Assembly: GCA_023053545.1 (NCBI GenBank)
Contig: JAKZAN010000005.1
Location: 11,222,001-11,286,000, forward strand
From: Lepidurus packardi
Taxonomy: Eukaryota; Arthropoda; Branchiopoda; Notostraca; Triopsidae
DNA length: 64,000 bases
Direction of reading: 5' to 3'
Shown here: positions 47,201 to 59,597 of the stretch, piece after piece
How positions within the stretch are numbered: the stretch's first letter is position 1
How the letters are laid out: each line of letters opens with the position of its first letter
Made by a program: the position numbers and the translations under genes
Notes under the pieces: model-generated
What the model saw: the letters and a program-made list of their open reading frames with translations, nothing else
Databases searched by the model: none
What the model was told of the DNA's origin: nothing

Positions 47201-49665
47201 ACCAAAAAAACAACGTTAAAAACGGTCTAAACAGAAAATCAAATGTCACTAAAGACGATTTTCCTATGCTACTTCTAGACAAAATAGACCTTAGTGACAT
47301 CCAAACGACAATAAGGGTGATTTTCCAAGTGATAATAAGTTTGATTTGTCCAAGTGGTGAACGTAGGCTTTAATAACACTAAACTAATATAAGAGCGATT
47401 TTCCAATACTTAGATAGACAAATTATACCTTAATAGCATCGAGCTGCAATTAGGGCGAGATTCGTATACTTTAACACTAGAACTTGGTCTTAGTGACTAA
47501 GGTTTTTGGTTAAAGAGTTCTTTAAGGAGAATATTTTTTCTATTTTTTTTAAAGAAAGAAAATTAGAAAGAGAGAAGGAAAATTTTATGAGGCCGAAAGG
47601 GTTAAGGAAAAGTCGTTAAACAGTGGTTAGTCGTCCTAAAAACAAGTAATGGTTATGTTTACCATTGACTTGCAACGACGTGGCAGGAGGTCCGATGTAA
47701 TTTTGGGATGGTGCGGAGGCAGATGCTGCGCTTGATACGACCGGAGGCAGGTAATCACGTAGAGGTGGTACAGTGACTGGTGCTCGGGCAGGAAAACGCT
47801 CGATTTGACCCGTGGCTTTGGGTTGTCTCTGCATGTCGTTGTTTTTTAGGCGAAAAGAGAAGACAATATGATTTATTGGCATGGGGCTATTTTTTTTCTC
47901 ACTCCTTTTCGATGAATACATTAACGCGTTACTTGTCAGCCGGTGTGTAAATTGCACGCTATTTAAGGATTTTTTATTTACGTATTTTATTTACAAATTT
48001 GATTAAGTTCGTTGAAGTTTTTTCGAGATTCGTTTGAATAACTCGCAGTTTAGCTTAAGTTACTTGTCAACTGGTTTTCCTTCACTGCATTTGTTCGGGG
48101 AATGATTCTAAGTTGTTTCGAATTGTAAGGTCAATTTTAGGTCAAATGGGCTGTTTTCGTGTTGAGAAATTGTGGAATAGGTCAAAGTTTGGAGCGAGTT
48201 ACTCGTCATCCAAATTGTTGTATTTTTGTAATTTTTTCCAAATAATGTCGAGTTCAGGGTTATTTTGCTACAAAAAGCACAAGCATGTGAATTAAAGCTT
48301 CGCGGCGAGTTATTATGATATTGTCGTTTAATAAGACAATGATTACTATTAAAAGCTGTACTTTTATCGTTGCGAAATGAGGTAGACGAAGAAACTTCAT
48401 CACTACGTCAGTAGTGCTCAAAAGCGAGTTATTTGTCATGCAACCGCAGTTAGTATTTCCTAACAGCTTCTCACGAAACTAACGGGAGTTTCGCAGAAGA
48501 GGGCGTGTGAACACCGAAAGCGAATATTTAGCTAATTCGTTTGCGTAACAGTCCATAATTGTTGATTTTAGGTTACCTAACGTAGTTTACCCGCTTTTCT
48601 AAGCAGGTTACTTGTCGTCCCAACTTTTAAACTCCGATTTCAACTCCATTTTCCTCCGATTTTCTTTATCCTTAATGTGAACCAAGTTACCATCCGTGAG
48701 CTATGTCCAAAAGTGTTGGATAAAACCCCATTTAAACGCTAAAAACTCTAATATTTCGACATCTAAACTCAATTTCCATGTGAGATCCTCATCAAACCAT
48801 CCGACAGCTCTCCAAACCTCCTGAAAACCCCTTTAAACCTTCTAAAGTGTCTCGAATTCATCATTTAAGTTCAAATTTAAGCGAGTGACTCGTCATCCAG
48901 TCGATTTCCCACTATCCTCTTAACTCACGTCCAAATCATGTCACTAGATGAAGTCCAAAACTTCTTAAAAAACTCAAATTTCCTACAATTTTAGACATTT
49001 TAATTAGCAAGTTACTCATCATCCATTCGCTTGAGTCCCAAATCCTGCCTCAAATTCTCAAAATTCATCCTTTCCATCATCCAAGCCTCGATTTCCGAGC
49101 CAGTAATCATCCAATCATCATCCACTCGACTATTCCTTAAAATCTTCACTAAATCACATCCGAAACTATTCGAAACCGTCACAATTTCCATAATTTTGAC
49201 AATTAATAAGCAAGTTACTCATGGCCAAAACATCAAAGCATCTCCAAAGATGGCACACTCTTAATCAAACCTTGATGCCAAAAAAATTCATGCGAGCATA
49301 AGTTGCCGAAGCCATGAAAACGTGAAATAAAATTAGATAAAAGTAAGCAAATAAAAAGCAAAAGGTATAGAGACTCCCCAGGAAGATGGGGCACACGATA
49401 GGCTTAATAGTCCCATTGTTACCCGGTTAAGTACGTCTTCATTTAAGGTTCTGTCTCCGAAACGAGCTTCGCCTCGTCCAGTCTGTGATTTCGTTGATGA
49501 AGTCGTCACCGGTTGATCAAAAAAATCTTCATTTAGAGTCTCGTACTGGTTGTCTTCCAATTCCAAGTCCAACAAATCGTCAGGTTCGTTGCTCAGCCCG
49601 TCACTCTGAGCACCACTGTACCCTAATCCATACACAATCAGCAAAATCACTTGCCAACACTTCAT
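44203..49665 (-). CDS. ZP-domain transmembrane protein 2, long cytoplasmic tail
   Basis: Nine exons give 698 residues: 49665-49423, 47828-47663, 47185-46944, 46799-46660, 46305-46112, 45974-45850, 45685-45530, 45390-45180, 44822-44203. The signal peptide is MKCWQVILLIVYGLGYSGAQ, followed by acidic and Pro-rich linkers. The ZP domain runs from DIRCMKMATKERFSASIHIP through LDACGVTTC, LTLRFPTLPGLKLPEDE, ILLRCKPQ, DGCRNPAF and MACVEAIDC to SLCTDDRGEGYG. The furin site RRRRS is at 435-439. A TM segment lies at ~506-531. The ~165-residue cytoplasmic tail is Pro/Ser-rich (LPPVPHN). Met at 49665 is chosen because it opens a signal peptide; the frame is open upstream to 49824. It is probably an apical matrix organiser, by family. 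Confidence 0.9.
47236..47490. repeat. Dispersed ~60-85-bp repeat family, copy 2 (about 4 units)
   Basis: Degenerate units with TTAGTGACAT, AGGGCGA/AGGGTGA and TTTTCCTATG/TTTTCCAA phrases recur in an intron of ZP protein 2. They are related to the blocks at 36885 and 53405. Confidence 0.7.
47926..49224. repeat. Recurrent ~20-bp motif in intron 1 of ZP protein 2
   Basis: The consensus AGCGAGTTACTCGTCATCCA recurs, with mismatches, near 47926, 48057, 48193, 48424, 48602, 48880, 49006 and 49208. The sequence between copies is unrelated by eye, and spacing is about 120-280 bp, so it is not a simple tandem repeat. Confidence 0.7.
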
Positions 49666-52600
49666 TTTCCCTACTTCACCCCCACGATTCCGCAGAGTCT
49701 CAAACGATTCGCCCACTTCAATCGGTTTTCTAACCCTCTCAATCCTATAAAAACCTGAAAACTCTCCGAAATTCAAATTCGGAGGAAGATTCAGAGTGGC
49801 ATTAATCAGCTCCAGAGAGTTCAAACGCCGATACTAAAGTGCACGACCACAGATCTCAGGTCTTCTTATAAGCTTCTACTTGGCCTCACTGACCTACTGA
49901 CCATATCAGAGAAACAGGGGGGAAAACGGAACAATACTTGCTATTCCGTTGGTTGCTCACTTGGGTATGAGTTGGCAGCAACGTTTTGGAATCCCCGCCC
50001 TCCCGCTCCTTTTTCCCGCTCCGGAAGACCAGTTAGAGGGGGAGCTGGGTGCAAACCCAACCGTTACCGCTCTTGGGGATGGCCGTTGACGTTCAAACTT
50101 AGGTCACTGGAGTCAACAGTCAACCACATACTTTAAACCTCCTCCTAAACTCACCCATACACAAAAAAAGCTGAATAATAAGAAAAAAGAAGAAGAAGAA
50201 GAGCCTAGAATTTCTTTTCCCAGGATCTTTTTGTTTTTATTTTTAGGGTAATTTCAGTGTGTAGCGTCTCCAGCAAGGACAGTCTTTTTTGTAAGTTTTA
50301 AGAAGGTTTAATGGGATTACGTGACCTTCTGCAAGTACTTGTTGATTCTGGGAAAGAGTCGTTGTCGGATAATTTCAATAATTATCCACTCGGCTTGAAA
50401 TTTTCTTTTCTGTGAATTTCTGGAACATTTTGAGATTTCATGGAATATTTGGAGCTTTAATTCAAACATTTCTTTTTTCATACACGGATTCTACTTGGGT
50501 TTTGTTAGGATTTTGGATGTTTTTGGGTGGTATTCGGAAGAAGGTTTTGATGGCAAATTGGGATGATTAATGTTATGGAAATTGCGCTGTGTTGTGGTAC
50601 TTAATGGGTGCCGTTCTGGTTATAAAATGGTTTCTTGCGAAAGAACGCGATGATTATTTTCGAAGAAGGAAGAAGAAGAGAAAAAAAACAGTAATTAATG
50701 GAAGCCTCCTTAAAGGTTTTTCTTTTGAATTATGGACCTTTAATGAAGATGAATATTCATGAGAATCGTTTTGGTCGGATGGAGGGGGGTGCAGCTTAAA
50801 CATATTCCCAACGAGAATAGAAAAGGCGGCTTCTGGATATAGTTTCAAAGGGGAGGCAGGAACGAGCCATAATTGAATTTAAGATAGCAACAAGACACGC
50901 AATTATTAAAAACCTAAGACTCTATGGGTTCATTAATGTTTAATTTTATACTATTTTTTCTCAATTTTATTTTTCATTATTATAGGTTTCTAAAGATGGA
51001 ATTCACTTTGTAACGTAATTGGATTTAGACGCGATTAGCTTAAAACATACCATTACATAATTAGCGATAGGGAATTATTAAACAAACTAAGGAGATTACA
51101 GGAAAAACTCCAACAAAAATGTAAAAACTTAGGAATTATTTGTTTTAAAAAATATTTAATTATAAGAAATTATTACAAAAACGAAGGAAAATAAAGGTAT
51201 ACTTTGGCGAACTGCTGTGGGGAATTCTGGGCAATTGCTTAATTAAAATACTGATTATTGAATTAAAGTATCAGTTACTGAACTAATTTAAATATAGTCT
51301 TTTAACATGAGTTGCGTGTGATAAAGTATGTTGGAAAAAAGTGTAAACAAAGCTGAAATCTAACCATACTCAATGTAAATTGCGATGTTTGATTTTATCC
51401 AAAAATAAAGAATTTAAGGAACTATATTCAAAGAACCTTCCTTTGCCTTGAAAAAAGTATCCGAAAGATCTACTTACAGTCAAGTGATATAAAAAATGGG
51501 TTAGGAAAGTGGGTCTATTTGAAAGAGTTCAAAGAATGAACAGGAAATTAGAAGAAAATTGGCGAAATATCTTGGATTGGTAATAATCACGAAAGCAGCT
51601 CGCTGTAGGTCAGCAAGTAAAAGCTTCTACGCGTTCGAAATGGGATTGGTTGGGATAATCCTATGAAGAATGTTGTGTGGCATGTGTGTTGGTGTGGCCG
51701 AATCCTCAAAAGATCTCAGTTTATGATCAACATAGTCCAGGCAAAGGCCCCCTTCTATACTTGAGTGCGTTTCTATGTGTGATGTTGTATACACTGCATA
51801 GTATAGTACAGTACATATCAACTGTTACTGTGCATCCTCGTGTAATACCTTTTTACCTGATGAAAATTGCTAGAAGAACTCCCGTTAGATTCCTCGATCC
51901 CTCTTTGCGAGGTTTCAAAGTCTCCAAATCCTTCAAATGTCATACCGTTTTAAGTGGCACTTTTAAAAGTCCCAAAAACTTGTCAGCATTTTTTTCTTTT
52001 TCATTTGTTTCAGAATCCAGAACCTTCCAACATCGCGAAAACACAGTTTCTTACTCAACCTTAACACCTTAAACACATTTGACACCAAAAGACAATTTTC
52101 TTTTTTTTTTGTTTAACAGAAATAAAATAAGTTAAAGGATGGTCCAAGTGTGATTGGGGGAAAGTTCCACTATGTACACATGGCGTTGTTCACATACCTG
52201 TCATTTTTAATCCTAAGAGGAATGCACGGCCTGGTTGTTAAAAGTTGTTGGAACTGTTAACTTAGTTTTGAGTCCTTCTTTTACCCTGACCTCGTTTTTG
52301 TAAAAGTGGAGGAGGCATTTTCTTTGAATTTAAGGAATGTTTTGGGAATTAATTTATCATAGAATTCTTAGAGATTCGCTCTAATTGCTCTTAGCTTTTA
52401 TTTTAAATTCTTATCTTATCAGTCAATTGTTCTGTTTCCGTTTTATATGAACTGCGAATCTTTCGATTTCGTGTTAGGAATTAACTTGGAATTTTTCTAA
52501 TAATTTTTCACCCTATTTATTGAGTTGGGTTGGTTTTAATTCTTTAGAATTGTATCAAGAAAGTATTCTTGGTTTCTTAATACGCTTTGAAATTCTTTTG

Positions 52601-53404
52601 ATATTATGTGGTTAAACAATTCGCTCCAAATGAGTTCACCCTAAAAGGAAAGTCGCTCTTACTTTTAATTCCTTGATAAGTTTTCTTGGAATGTCTTGTT
52701 AGGTGACTTATTAGAATCTTCTCTGAAATTTTTCATTAAATTGCACTTCAATTGAACCGGTAATAAGCCTAATAGAGTCACTAGAAGTATCTGGCCCTTG
52801 TGAAATCCATTGGCCAAATGACTTCTCAGCAAGTCTTGAAATTTGACCATTATATGACCCAAAGCAAAAAATCCCACCACAGAACGTACAACAAAACTCC
52901 CAACTTCCCATATAAAACGCTAAACCCATCACAAGACCTGTTTGGCGGCATGATATAGTCAAAAACCTTTATAATAACCCATAAAAACACTACGGGGCAA
53001 GGGAAAGGGTGGAGCTTAAAGGGCACTAGCCACTCAAAACTCTCAATCAAAATACAAACATTATGATGGAATTTTACAGTCCGTACGTTATCCTGAGAAC
53101 GGTGGACTTTTTTCAATATTTTCTCAGTAACCGTTTACGAGTTCTTGGCGTGCCAAAATTTGCTCAGGGCAAGTCATGACGTCACGGAAGTGCGATGGCG
53201 TGGCTTTAGGGCTTTACGGCGCACCATGGTTCCTCTTTACACCCCATAATGTGAATTGTTTGCTTAGGATTGTACGAATGATCCTTACAGAGAATCAAAT
53301 TTCACCAATGACCAATTCCCAATGCCATAACAAGAGAAACAGACCCTTAAGTGACTTCTGAAGGACGATAAGTGCGTTTTTCCCGATCTCAGAGTGTAGA
53401 ACCT

Positions 53405-53530
53405 TTAGTGACCTTAAACTGCCATAAGAACCACTTTCCTATGTTTAGACAGAGAAATCAGACCTTAGTGACATTAAACTACAGTTAGGGCGAAATTCCT
53501 ATGCTTTACCGTTAGAAACTGGTCTTAAGG
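53405..53530. repeat. Dispersed ~60-bp repeat family, copy 3 (2 units)
   Basis: Two head-to-tail ~60-bp units: TTTAGTGACCTTAAACTGCC and later TTTCCTATG..AGACC, then TTAGTGACATTAAACTACAG with TTCCTATG..GGTC. Same orientation as copy 2. Confidence 0.7.
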
Positions 53531-55907
53531 ATCCGATTATTGCGTAACCAGTTTAACCACTGACCACAGTATATAGGCTAACGGTTTAACATCCACAATA
53601 TATAGATTAGGCCTATTTAGTGTGGTTGTGACGTCATAGGGTGTCATGCCTGCGTTACCGGTACCTACCACCATGGTTACTGTTTACTTTCTGTACTGTA
53701 AACAGTAGAACGAGGTAGTAGTAAACAAAGTACTTGTTGTTTGTAGTGTAACGGAAAAAGCCACCTAACAGTAAGTAGGCGGAGCTAAATACTCGTTCAA
53801 AAAGAACCTTTAGCCAGTAGGAGGTGTTAAAACATACCCTTCATCGGTTCCTGTAATGAACATTTTGACCAACTTTTGGAGACCTCTGGAGTAACTATCC
53901 CAGGTTTACGACCGATTCTTATGGCAGGTTGGATTACGTTAGCGCCATGAAATCAGAAAGGAACAACGGCCCCCAGCTGACATGTGCGCCTCGATTAACA
54001 TTCACCACACATCCTCATCTCTGCTTCTCCACAAGATCGCCATAACTCCAAGAATCGTGACTCCATGGCGATGCATCTGAGCAGAAGCACGCTAAGCTCC
54101 TTACGTTCCTTATTAACCTCCCATATCGCAATTTGAAACTTCAAGCTTGTTAAACTCCCCAGCCAAAAATCAGAAACCGAAAAGAAGAAGCACGTTGAGG
54201 CTTTACAAATACTTATCAGTAACTGGCATCAATCGTGGTATTTCGCACTTGACTGATTTAAGAAGGCAGGTTTGGGAGGAAGATAACCATCTGGCACATC
54301 TTCCAAGACCCCCTCAACCCCCCTTTGCAAGGTTGCATCGCCTATCCCATCGACCTGAAAGGCGTAAGTGATGACAAGCTTCATTTGAATTGACTTCCGA
54401 AATGTTCAAACACGATTCCCAATCTCGTAAATCCTTCTAAAACGGTTTAAAATCCCCTAAATATCGTCCAGCTCCTTTACAATCCTCTAAATCCTTCTGT
54501 GATCGTCCTGAACGCTCTTAAACGCCCCAAAACTCTGAAAGTAGTTCTTATCTAAAGTTTAATAACTTCATTTTAATTTGCTGGGGATTTTCTTGTCGTT
54601 TTGTAACGGGTTGAGAAGAAGATTTAGAGTTTTGGATACTTGATTTAGAATAGCTGTTGTGAAATCTTCGATTGCGGAGATTTGGGGTTCTTTGGGATGA
54701 TGTTGGAGGGTTTGGTAACGTGAGAGCCCTGAGACGAAGTTATATGCTGGTAGCCATTTAGAATGTGTCAATGGTTTGACCAAATTGGGCAAAAGGATGC
54801 GCTAAAACCTTATGGCATCCTTTAAAAAGGTCATGGCAAGTGCCAAACCAGGAAGAATCTTAGCATCTAAGCATCTTAGCATCATTTAGTGCCTTGGCGT
54901 GCTTTATAGAATGTACAAGTGGTAACTTGAGCTCAAAAGTCATAAGAAAACGAGTTGGAAGTGCTGGAATGCCTAATTTTGAAAAGTGTTCAAAGCTGAA
55001 ACTCTGAACAAAACTCTATTGTCGACCCCCCCCCCCCCCCCCCTTGCAAAGTGGCCTTCTTTGAACAAACAAGAATTCTTGAACATGTTCAGTAAATATA
55101 GAAAGAATAAAACGGGCGTCTTTTTCAAGAGTTTTCAAAGAGTTGCAAAGCGTTTCCAAGTGGTATAACAGGAAGAGAAAGAGTAACTACTGTATTAGCT
55201 TGTCGTCTCGTCAAGAGGCTCAGCGGAATGTCATGTAAAGCAAATACATGCTTGGGAGGAGGCAAATTAGGTGTCGGTTGTGTCATCCATAACTTCGCAA
55301 AGCGGAACGTTCCTAAAAAGCCTTTGCATACGACCCATAGCATCAAATTGACTGTCTAGTATAAAGGCGTATATCCGTTACAATGTTTGGCCACCAATAG
55401 GTTGAATTGAGTGGCCCCAGAGGCACGAGGTTCGGGTTCTTCCAGAACCCGAACCCATCTCAAGGGGCTAAGGCGGTACAGGTGGGTATATGGGGTTAGT
55501 GAGGAAGGGTGGAAAAGGTGATGAAGCTCGCATTCCTATTGCGACCGGTTATTCTCAGTTCTCGGAGTGTAAATGTCTTGTCTTATTTTTTATTGCTCCG
55601 ACTGTTTTAAATTTAAATGAGTTTGGGAAATTTCAAGTTGCATTGTAAAAAGCGCAAGAAGTTTCCAAGTTGGGCTCCAAAAGTTGTAAAAGAAAACGGG
55701 AGAAATAGCTTGGAGTTAGGAAGACTTGATTAGAATGTCTGGCAATTGACCTTTCGGTTTGAACTGTTGAAGTAGGTATGCATATTAAGGCATATATTAT
55801 GGTCCAGAATGGGACATGATATGAAAGGTGAGAAATGGAAGATAATGTGAGATCCTAATCTGGGATCTTAAAACGTTAAAGAAGAATCTTCTTTAAAGAA
55901 CAGCGGA

Positions 55908-56433
55908 TTCATTTGAAGGATTCCGAATTGTATTAGTCTAATTGAAGGGTACAAAATTGAAGGTTTTAAGGAAAGAATATGATGCCAAGAATTGAAAATA
56001 ACTGAAATATTCGGAAATTACTGAAATAATTGCAAATCATTGAAATACTTGAAAATTACTGAAATAATTGGAAATGATGTTCATTTGAAGGATTCCGAAT
56101 TGTATTAGTCTAATTGAAGGGTACAAAATTGAAGGTTCTAAGCAAAGAATATGATGCCAAGAATTGAAAATAACTGAAATATTCGGAAATTACTGAAATA
56201 ATTGCAAACCATTGAAATACTTGAAAATTACTGAAATAATTGGAAATGATGGAAATGATGTTCATTTGAAGGATTCCGAATTGTATTAGTCTAATTGAAG
56301 TGTACACAATTGAAGGTTCTAAGCAAAGAATATGATGCCAAAAATTGAAAATAACTGAAATATTCGGAAATTACTGAAATAATGGCAAATCATTGAAATA
56401 CTTGAAAATTACTGAAATAATTGGAAATGATGG
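55908..56433. repeat. Tandem array, 172-181-bp unit, 3 copies
   Basis: TTCATTTGAAGGATTCCGAA begins copies at 55908, 56080 and 56261. Inside, AATTACTGAAATAATTG-like sub-repeats occur, so the unit is itself internally repetitive. The copies are almost identical, suggesting recent amplification or ongoing homogenisation. Confidence 0.9.
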
Positions 56434-59400
56434 TATTGGAATCAAAGAATGTATAAGAATAGAAATGCTTGAAGATGTTGGATGAATGAGAAAATTCTTT
56501 TGTTTGGGGAGAAATAATTTTATTTGGATTTTTTTTTAAGTTTTTGGGGGAGGTGGGTTTTTGTTAGGAGCGTCGCCCTGCGCATGTAAATGTGATCATG
56601 GATTTATGTTCGACAGCCAAGAGGCGGTGATCTTTATCCAACATCTGACACTTTGGAACCAAAAACCAAAAAAAAATGTAAACTGAGAGCGACAAAGAAA
56701 GGACAAAAATAGTTAGGAACTTTACAAACTCGTTTTTGATTCTATTGGTTGAGTGGGGTTTCTTTAGTTAAATATGTTTCTTTGCCACTGCAGTTGTTAA
56801 ATATGTTAGAAATTATCTTGCCTGATCCTCTTTAACCTTCGTTTTAACGTTTTTTATATCTTTATTATATTTTTTATATTTTATATGTAGAATTGTTACC
56901 CGCCTTTGCAACCAAAGTGTTTTCTAGAAATCAGGAAGTTGATTTCGATTTTTAGTATTGATGTTCGACTCTAGGAAATAATAAGGGTAGGATTTTTTTA
57001 GTAGGTTAGGGGGTTGGATTTATTATAACTCGTAAAACTACTAAAAAATAACATAGGGCAAAAGGGGAAGAGGTTATGCTTGTTTAGCAATTCCAATGAG
57101 AACCTGCCAACTACCGATACTTTACACACTTTGCCTGTGATCTTTTATGAATTGGCGACACGGGAGGTCACAGCGGGGACTAACAGGAACTTTTGTAAAG
57201 ATAGGGAGAGAATAAAGCGCAGAGGAACCTATTTTCATGGCCTGTCCGACCCTAAAAGGTGCGATGTGTCCGCTGTTTTTCATTATCATTTTTTTTGGCA
57301 TCGTTCTTGCAATCTTTCCTTGAGAAAATCAGATAAATTCCTATCGAATTTTGGTGGAGTCTCGCGAGGCAGTCTTGTTTATTTTTATTTTTAGAGTATT
57401 TTTTTTATAAGGATTTTAGAGTTAATGTTAAGGTGTTCAAGAAGAATTGAATTCCTATTTCATTTTTTTATACTTTCATAGATTGGGCAATGTTGACTGC
57501 TGAGGAGGATTGTGACGAAAGGGAGGATTATCCCAACTAACGGGATTTCAAAGACAGGTGGAGTAAAAAGACATTTTATGATCGTGCCTTCTTTTGGGGG
57601 TTTTTGAGTCTAGGAAATCTTCAATTCGGAATTGGTAATTTTTTGCCTTTTTTGGTATTTGTTTGCATTTTAGGAGTTTTTTTAAGATTTAGAAGTTTTT
57701 TGTTATTTTTGGCTATGCTTAAGCAACTAACTAACGTGACCCTGACTGAAGGACTTAGGACGACACCTCTTGAAATTGACATGCGTCATAGCTCATGACC
57801 TATGAACTATGACGCGTTTGAGCCATGCCAGGGGGTATGTCATGCAAGGGGGTCGATCTACCTTTGATTCGTTTGTCCGTGAGGCACGTGTTCCGGAACG
57901 AAGTGTGTTTTGCAGCTTTAATTTTCGCAAAATCATTTTCGTAGTCGTTTTCGCGAAGTCATTTTCAAATTTTCGCGCAGTCATATGCTTACCTTTACTA
58001 ATGGCAAGGATAAATCAATGATTAATGGAATTATTTTTATGAACGTATTTAAAGTTTGAGTTAAATTCTGTCACACTTTTCGAAAATAGGACTCCTTAAA
58101 GCTTAAGTATAATAATTTGATCCTTCATTTTTTAGGGGTTTTATTTCTATTACCAACTGCCATCTCTTAACAAGAAAGTAAACTGAACAGAGCTTCCAGA
58201 GATTGGTCTGACCTAGTTTATCAACTCTGGCTTCCCTTCAACAAGCGGATAAATCTTTCGCCTTTGACCTGCAAAGAAATCTACCAATCATACTACAGAA
58301 ATGATCCTGTGAAGTATGATCTTTTTTCGCCTTTGACCTAGTTTATAATAAATGGTCAGAAATAGTCAATCGTGTGCCCGTTAGATGGCACAGTTTTGAC
58401 TAAAAACAGACCAGCAACAACATAACCTAGTTTAGAAGTCAAGTCAAGTTTAACACGTTTGAAATACGTAATAGGAAGTTTCAAAGGCTTGCAAACTTCT
58501 GGTCAATTACCACACATTAAAAACTGCCCTTATAATGAGATGTTACATCTCTTTTCTTTGGCAATTCAGCCTGGCTTAGCCTTGTAGTAGTCAAACAAAA
58601 ACAAATCGAATGTACACTTTCTAGCTAACTGTAACACTATATATAATTAAAGCATCGAAATAATGAAAAACTAAAATTTCCGCAATGTGTTTCTCAAAAT
58701 TCCTCAAACAATCCTTCCTAGCAGATTTTAACAAATCCCTTCTGGATGAGTATATGAACAAAGGGCGTAATTACTATATAGTTATGTTATAAAGCCATCC
58801 AAAACGAAAAAAATGCGATTAACCACGCCTGATTCCATTCAACTAACGGACACCGTCAAGTCCATAACTAATTGCACGCGGTCACCGCACGCATTCTAGG
58901 AAGCAACTAAGGTTCCACATATCAGCTTCTTTTGGAGTTTATTAAACTTCCTGGTCTTTCGTGTCTCCTTTTTTTCCTTATAAAAATTCGATTTACATAA
59001 TGAGTAGGGTTATTTTGTTATTAAAAAAGAAACAATGCCTTTATGGTTGTTATCAAGAGATTGAAAAAACTCATTGGAATGAAGTCTTGGGTGGTTTGGG
59101 CCATTTGGGGGAGTGATGAAAGCATTTGGACATGGATCCTGATATGTAAATGAGGAGGATAGTTATTATGAAGACGTCATGTTAGCCTGAATTATAAGAG
59201 GATGGTGCCTAGACCCGCCCCCCCTTTTTTGGAGAAGGTTGGATGTTGGACGGATGGTTTTGAGATGACATGAAGCTTGTATTTAGAGACGGCAAGGTAC
59301 ACAGTACAGTTAGACAAAGTAAATGTTTGAGATGATGAAACAGTTTGACAAGGTATATGCATATAATTAACCGTGTTGGTGGCCTGACGTGGGTATGTTT

Positions 59401-59597
59401 CCTGTACCTCTTATATAATGTATATTATCACGCCTAATTCTGGCAAGGAACTAGGAGGAATGGTCGAGGAAAAGTGGGTTTATAGAATTGTATTGGATTA
59501 AATACGACGGTGAAATTAAGGGGACAACAAATAATAAAAATGGGACTAAGCTACAATGCTAAATAACGGAAGCATGGGTGGTATTCACTTTTAACCA

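Larger units (their letters stand above)
49666..59597. other. ~10-kb gene-desert
   Basis: No supported gene. It holds a 5' flank of ZP protein 2, a poly-C run at 55027-55044, a dispersed repeat block at 53405-53530, a tandem array at 55908-56433 and TGACGTCA sites at 53177 and 53629. ORFs at 51677-52072, 54147-54371, 57080-57394 and 57604-57798 show neither family patterns nor convincing splice context. Confidence 0.5.

Noticed and set aside
47926..49224. CRISPR-like array of 20-bp repeats
   Set aside because: Eukaryotic intron, imperfect copies and irregular spacing.
51677..52072. 131-codon plus-strand ORF with hydrophobic core
   Set aside because: Non-ATG start, no homology pattern, and no flanking splice signals that extend it.
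53960..54200. Short ORF with a mitochondrial-presequence look (MHLSRSTLSSLRSLLTSHIAI)
   Set aside because: Stops after about 23 codons with no donor site, so nothing can follow it.
57472..57540. Possible terminal exon after an acceptor at 57480, reading DWAMLTAEEDCDEREDYPN then stop
   Set aside because: Short, with no upstream exon found; kept only as a note.
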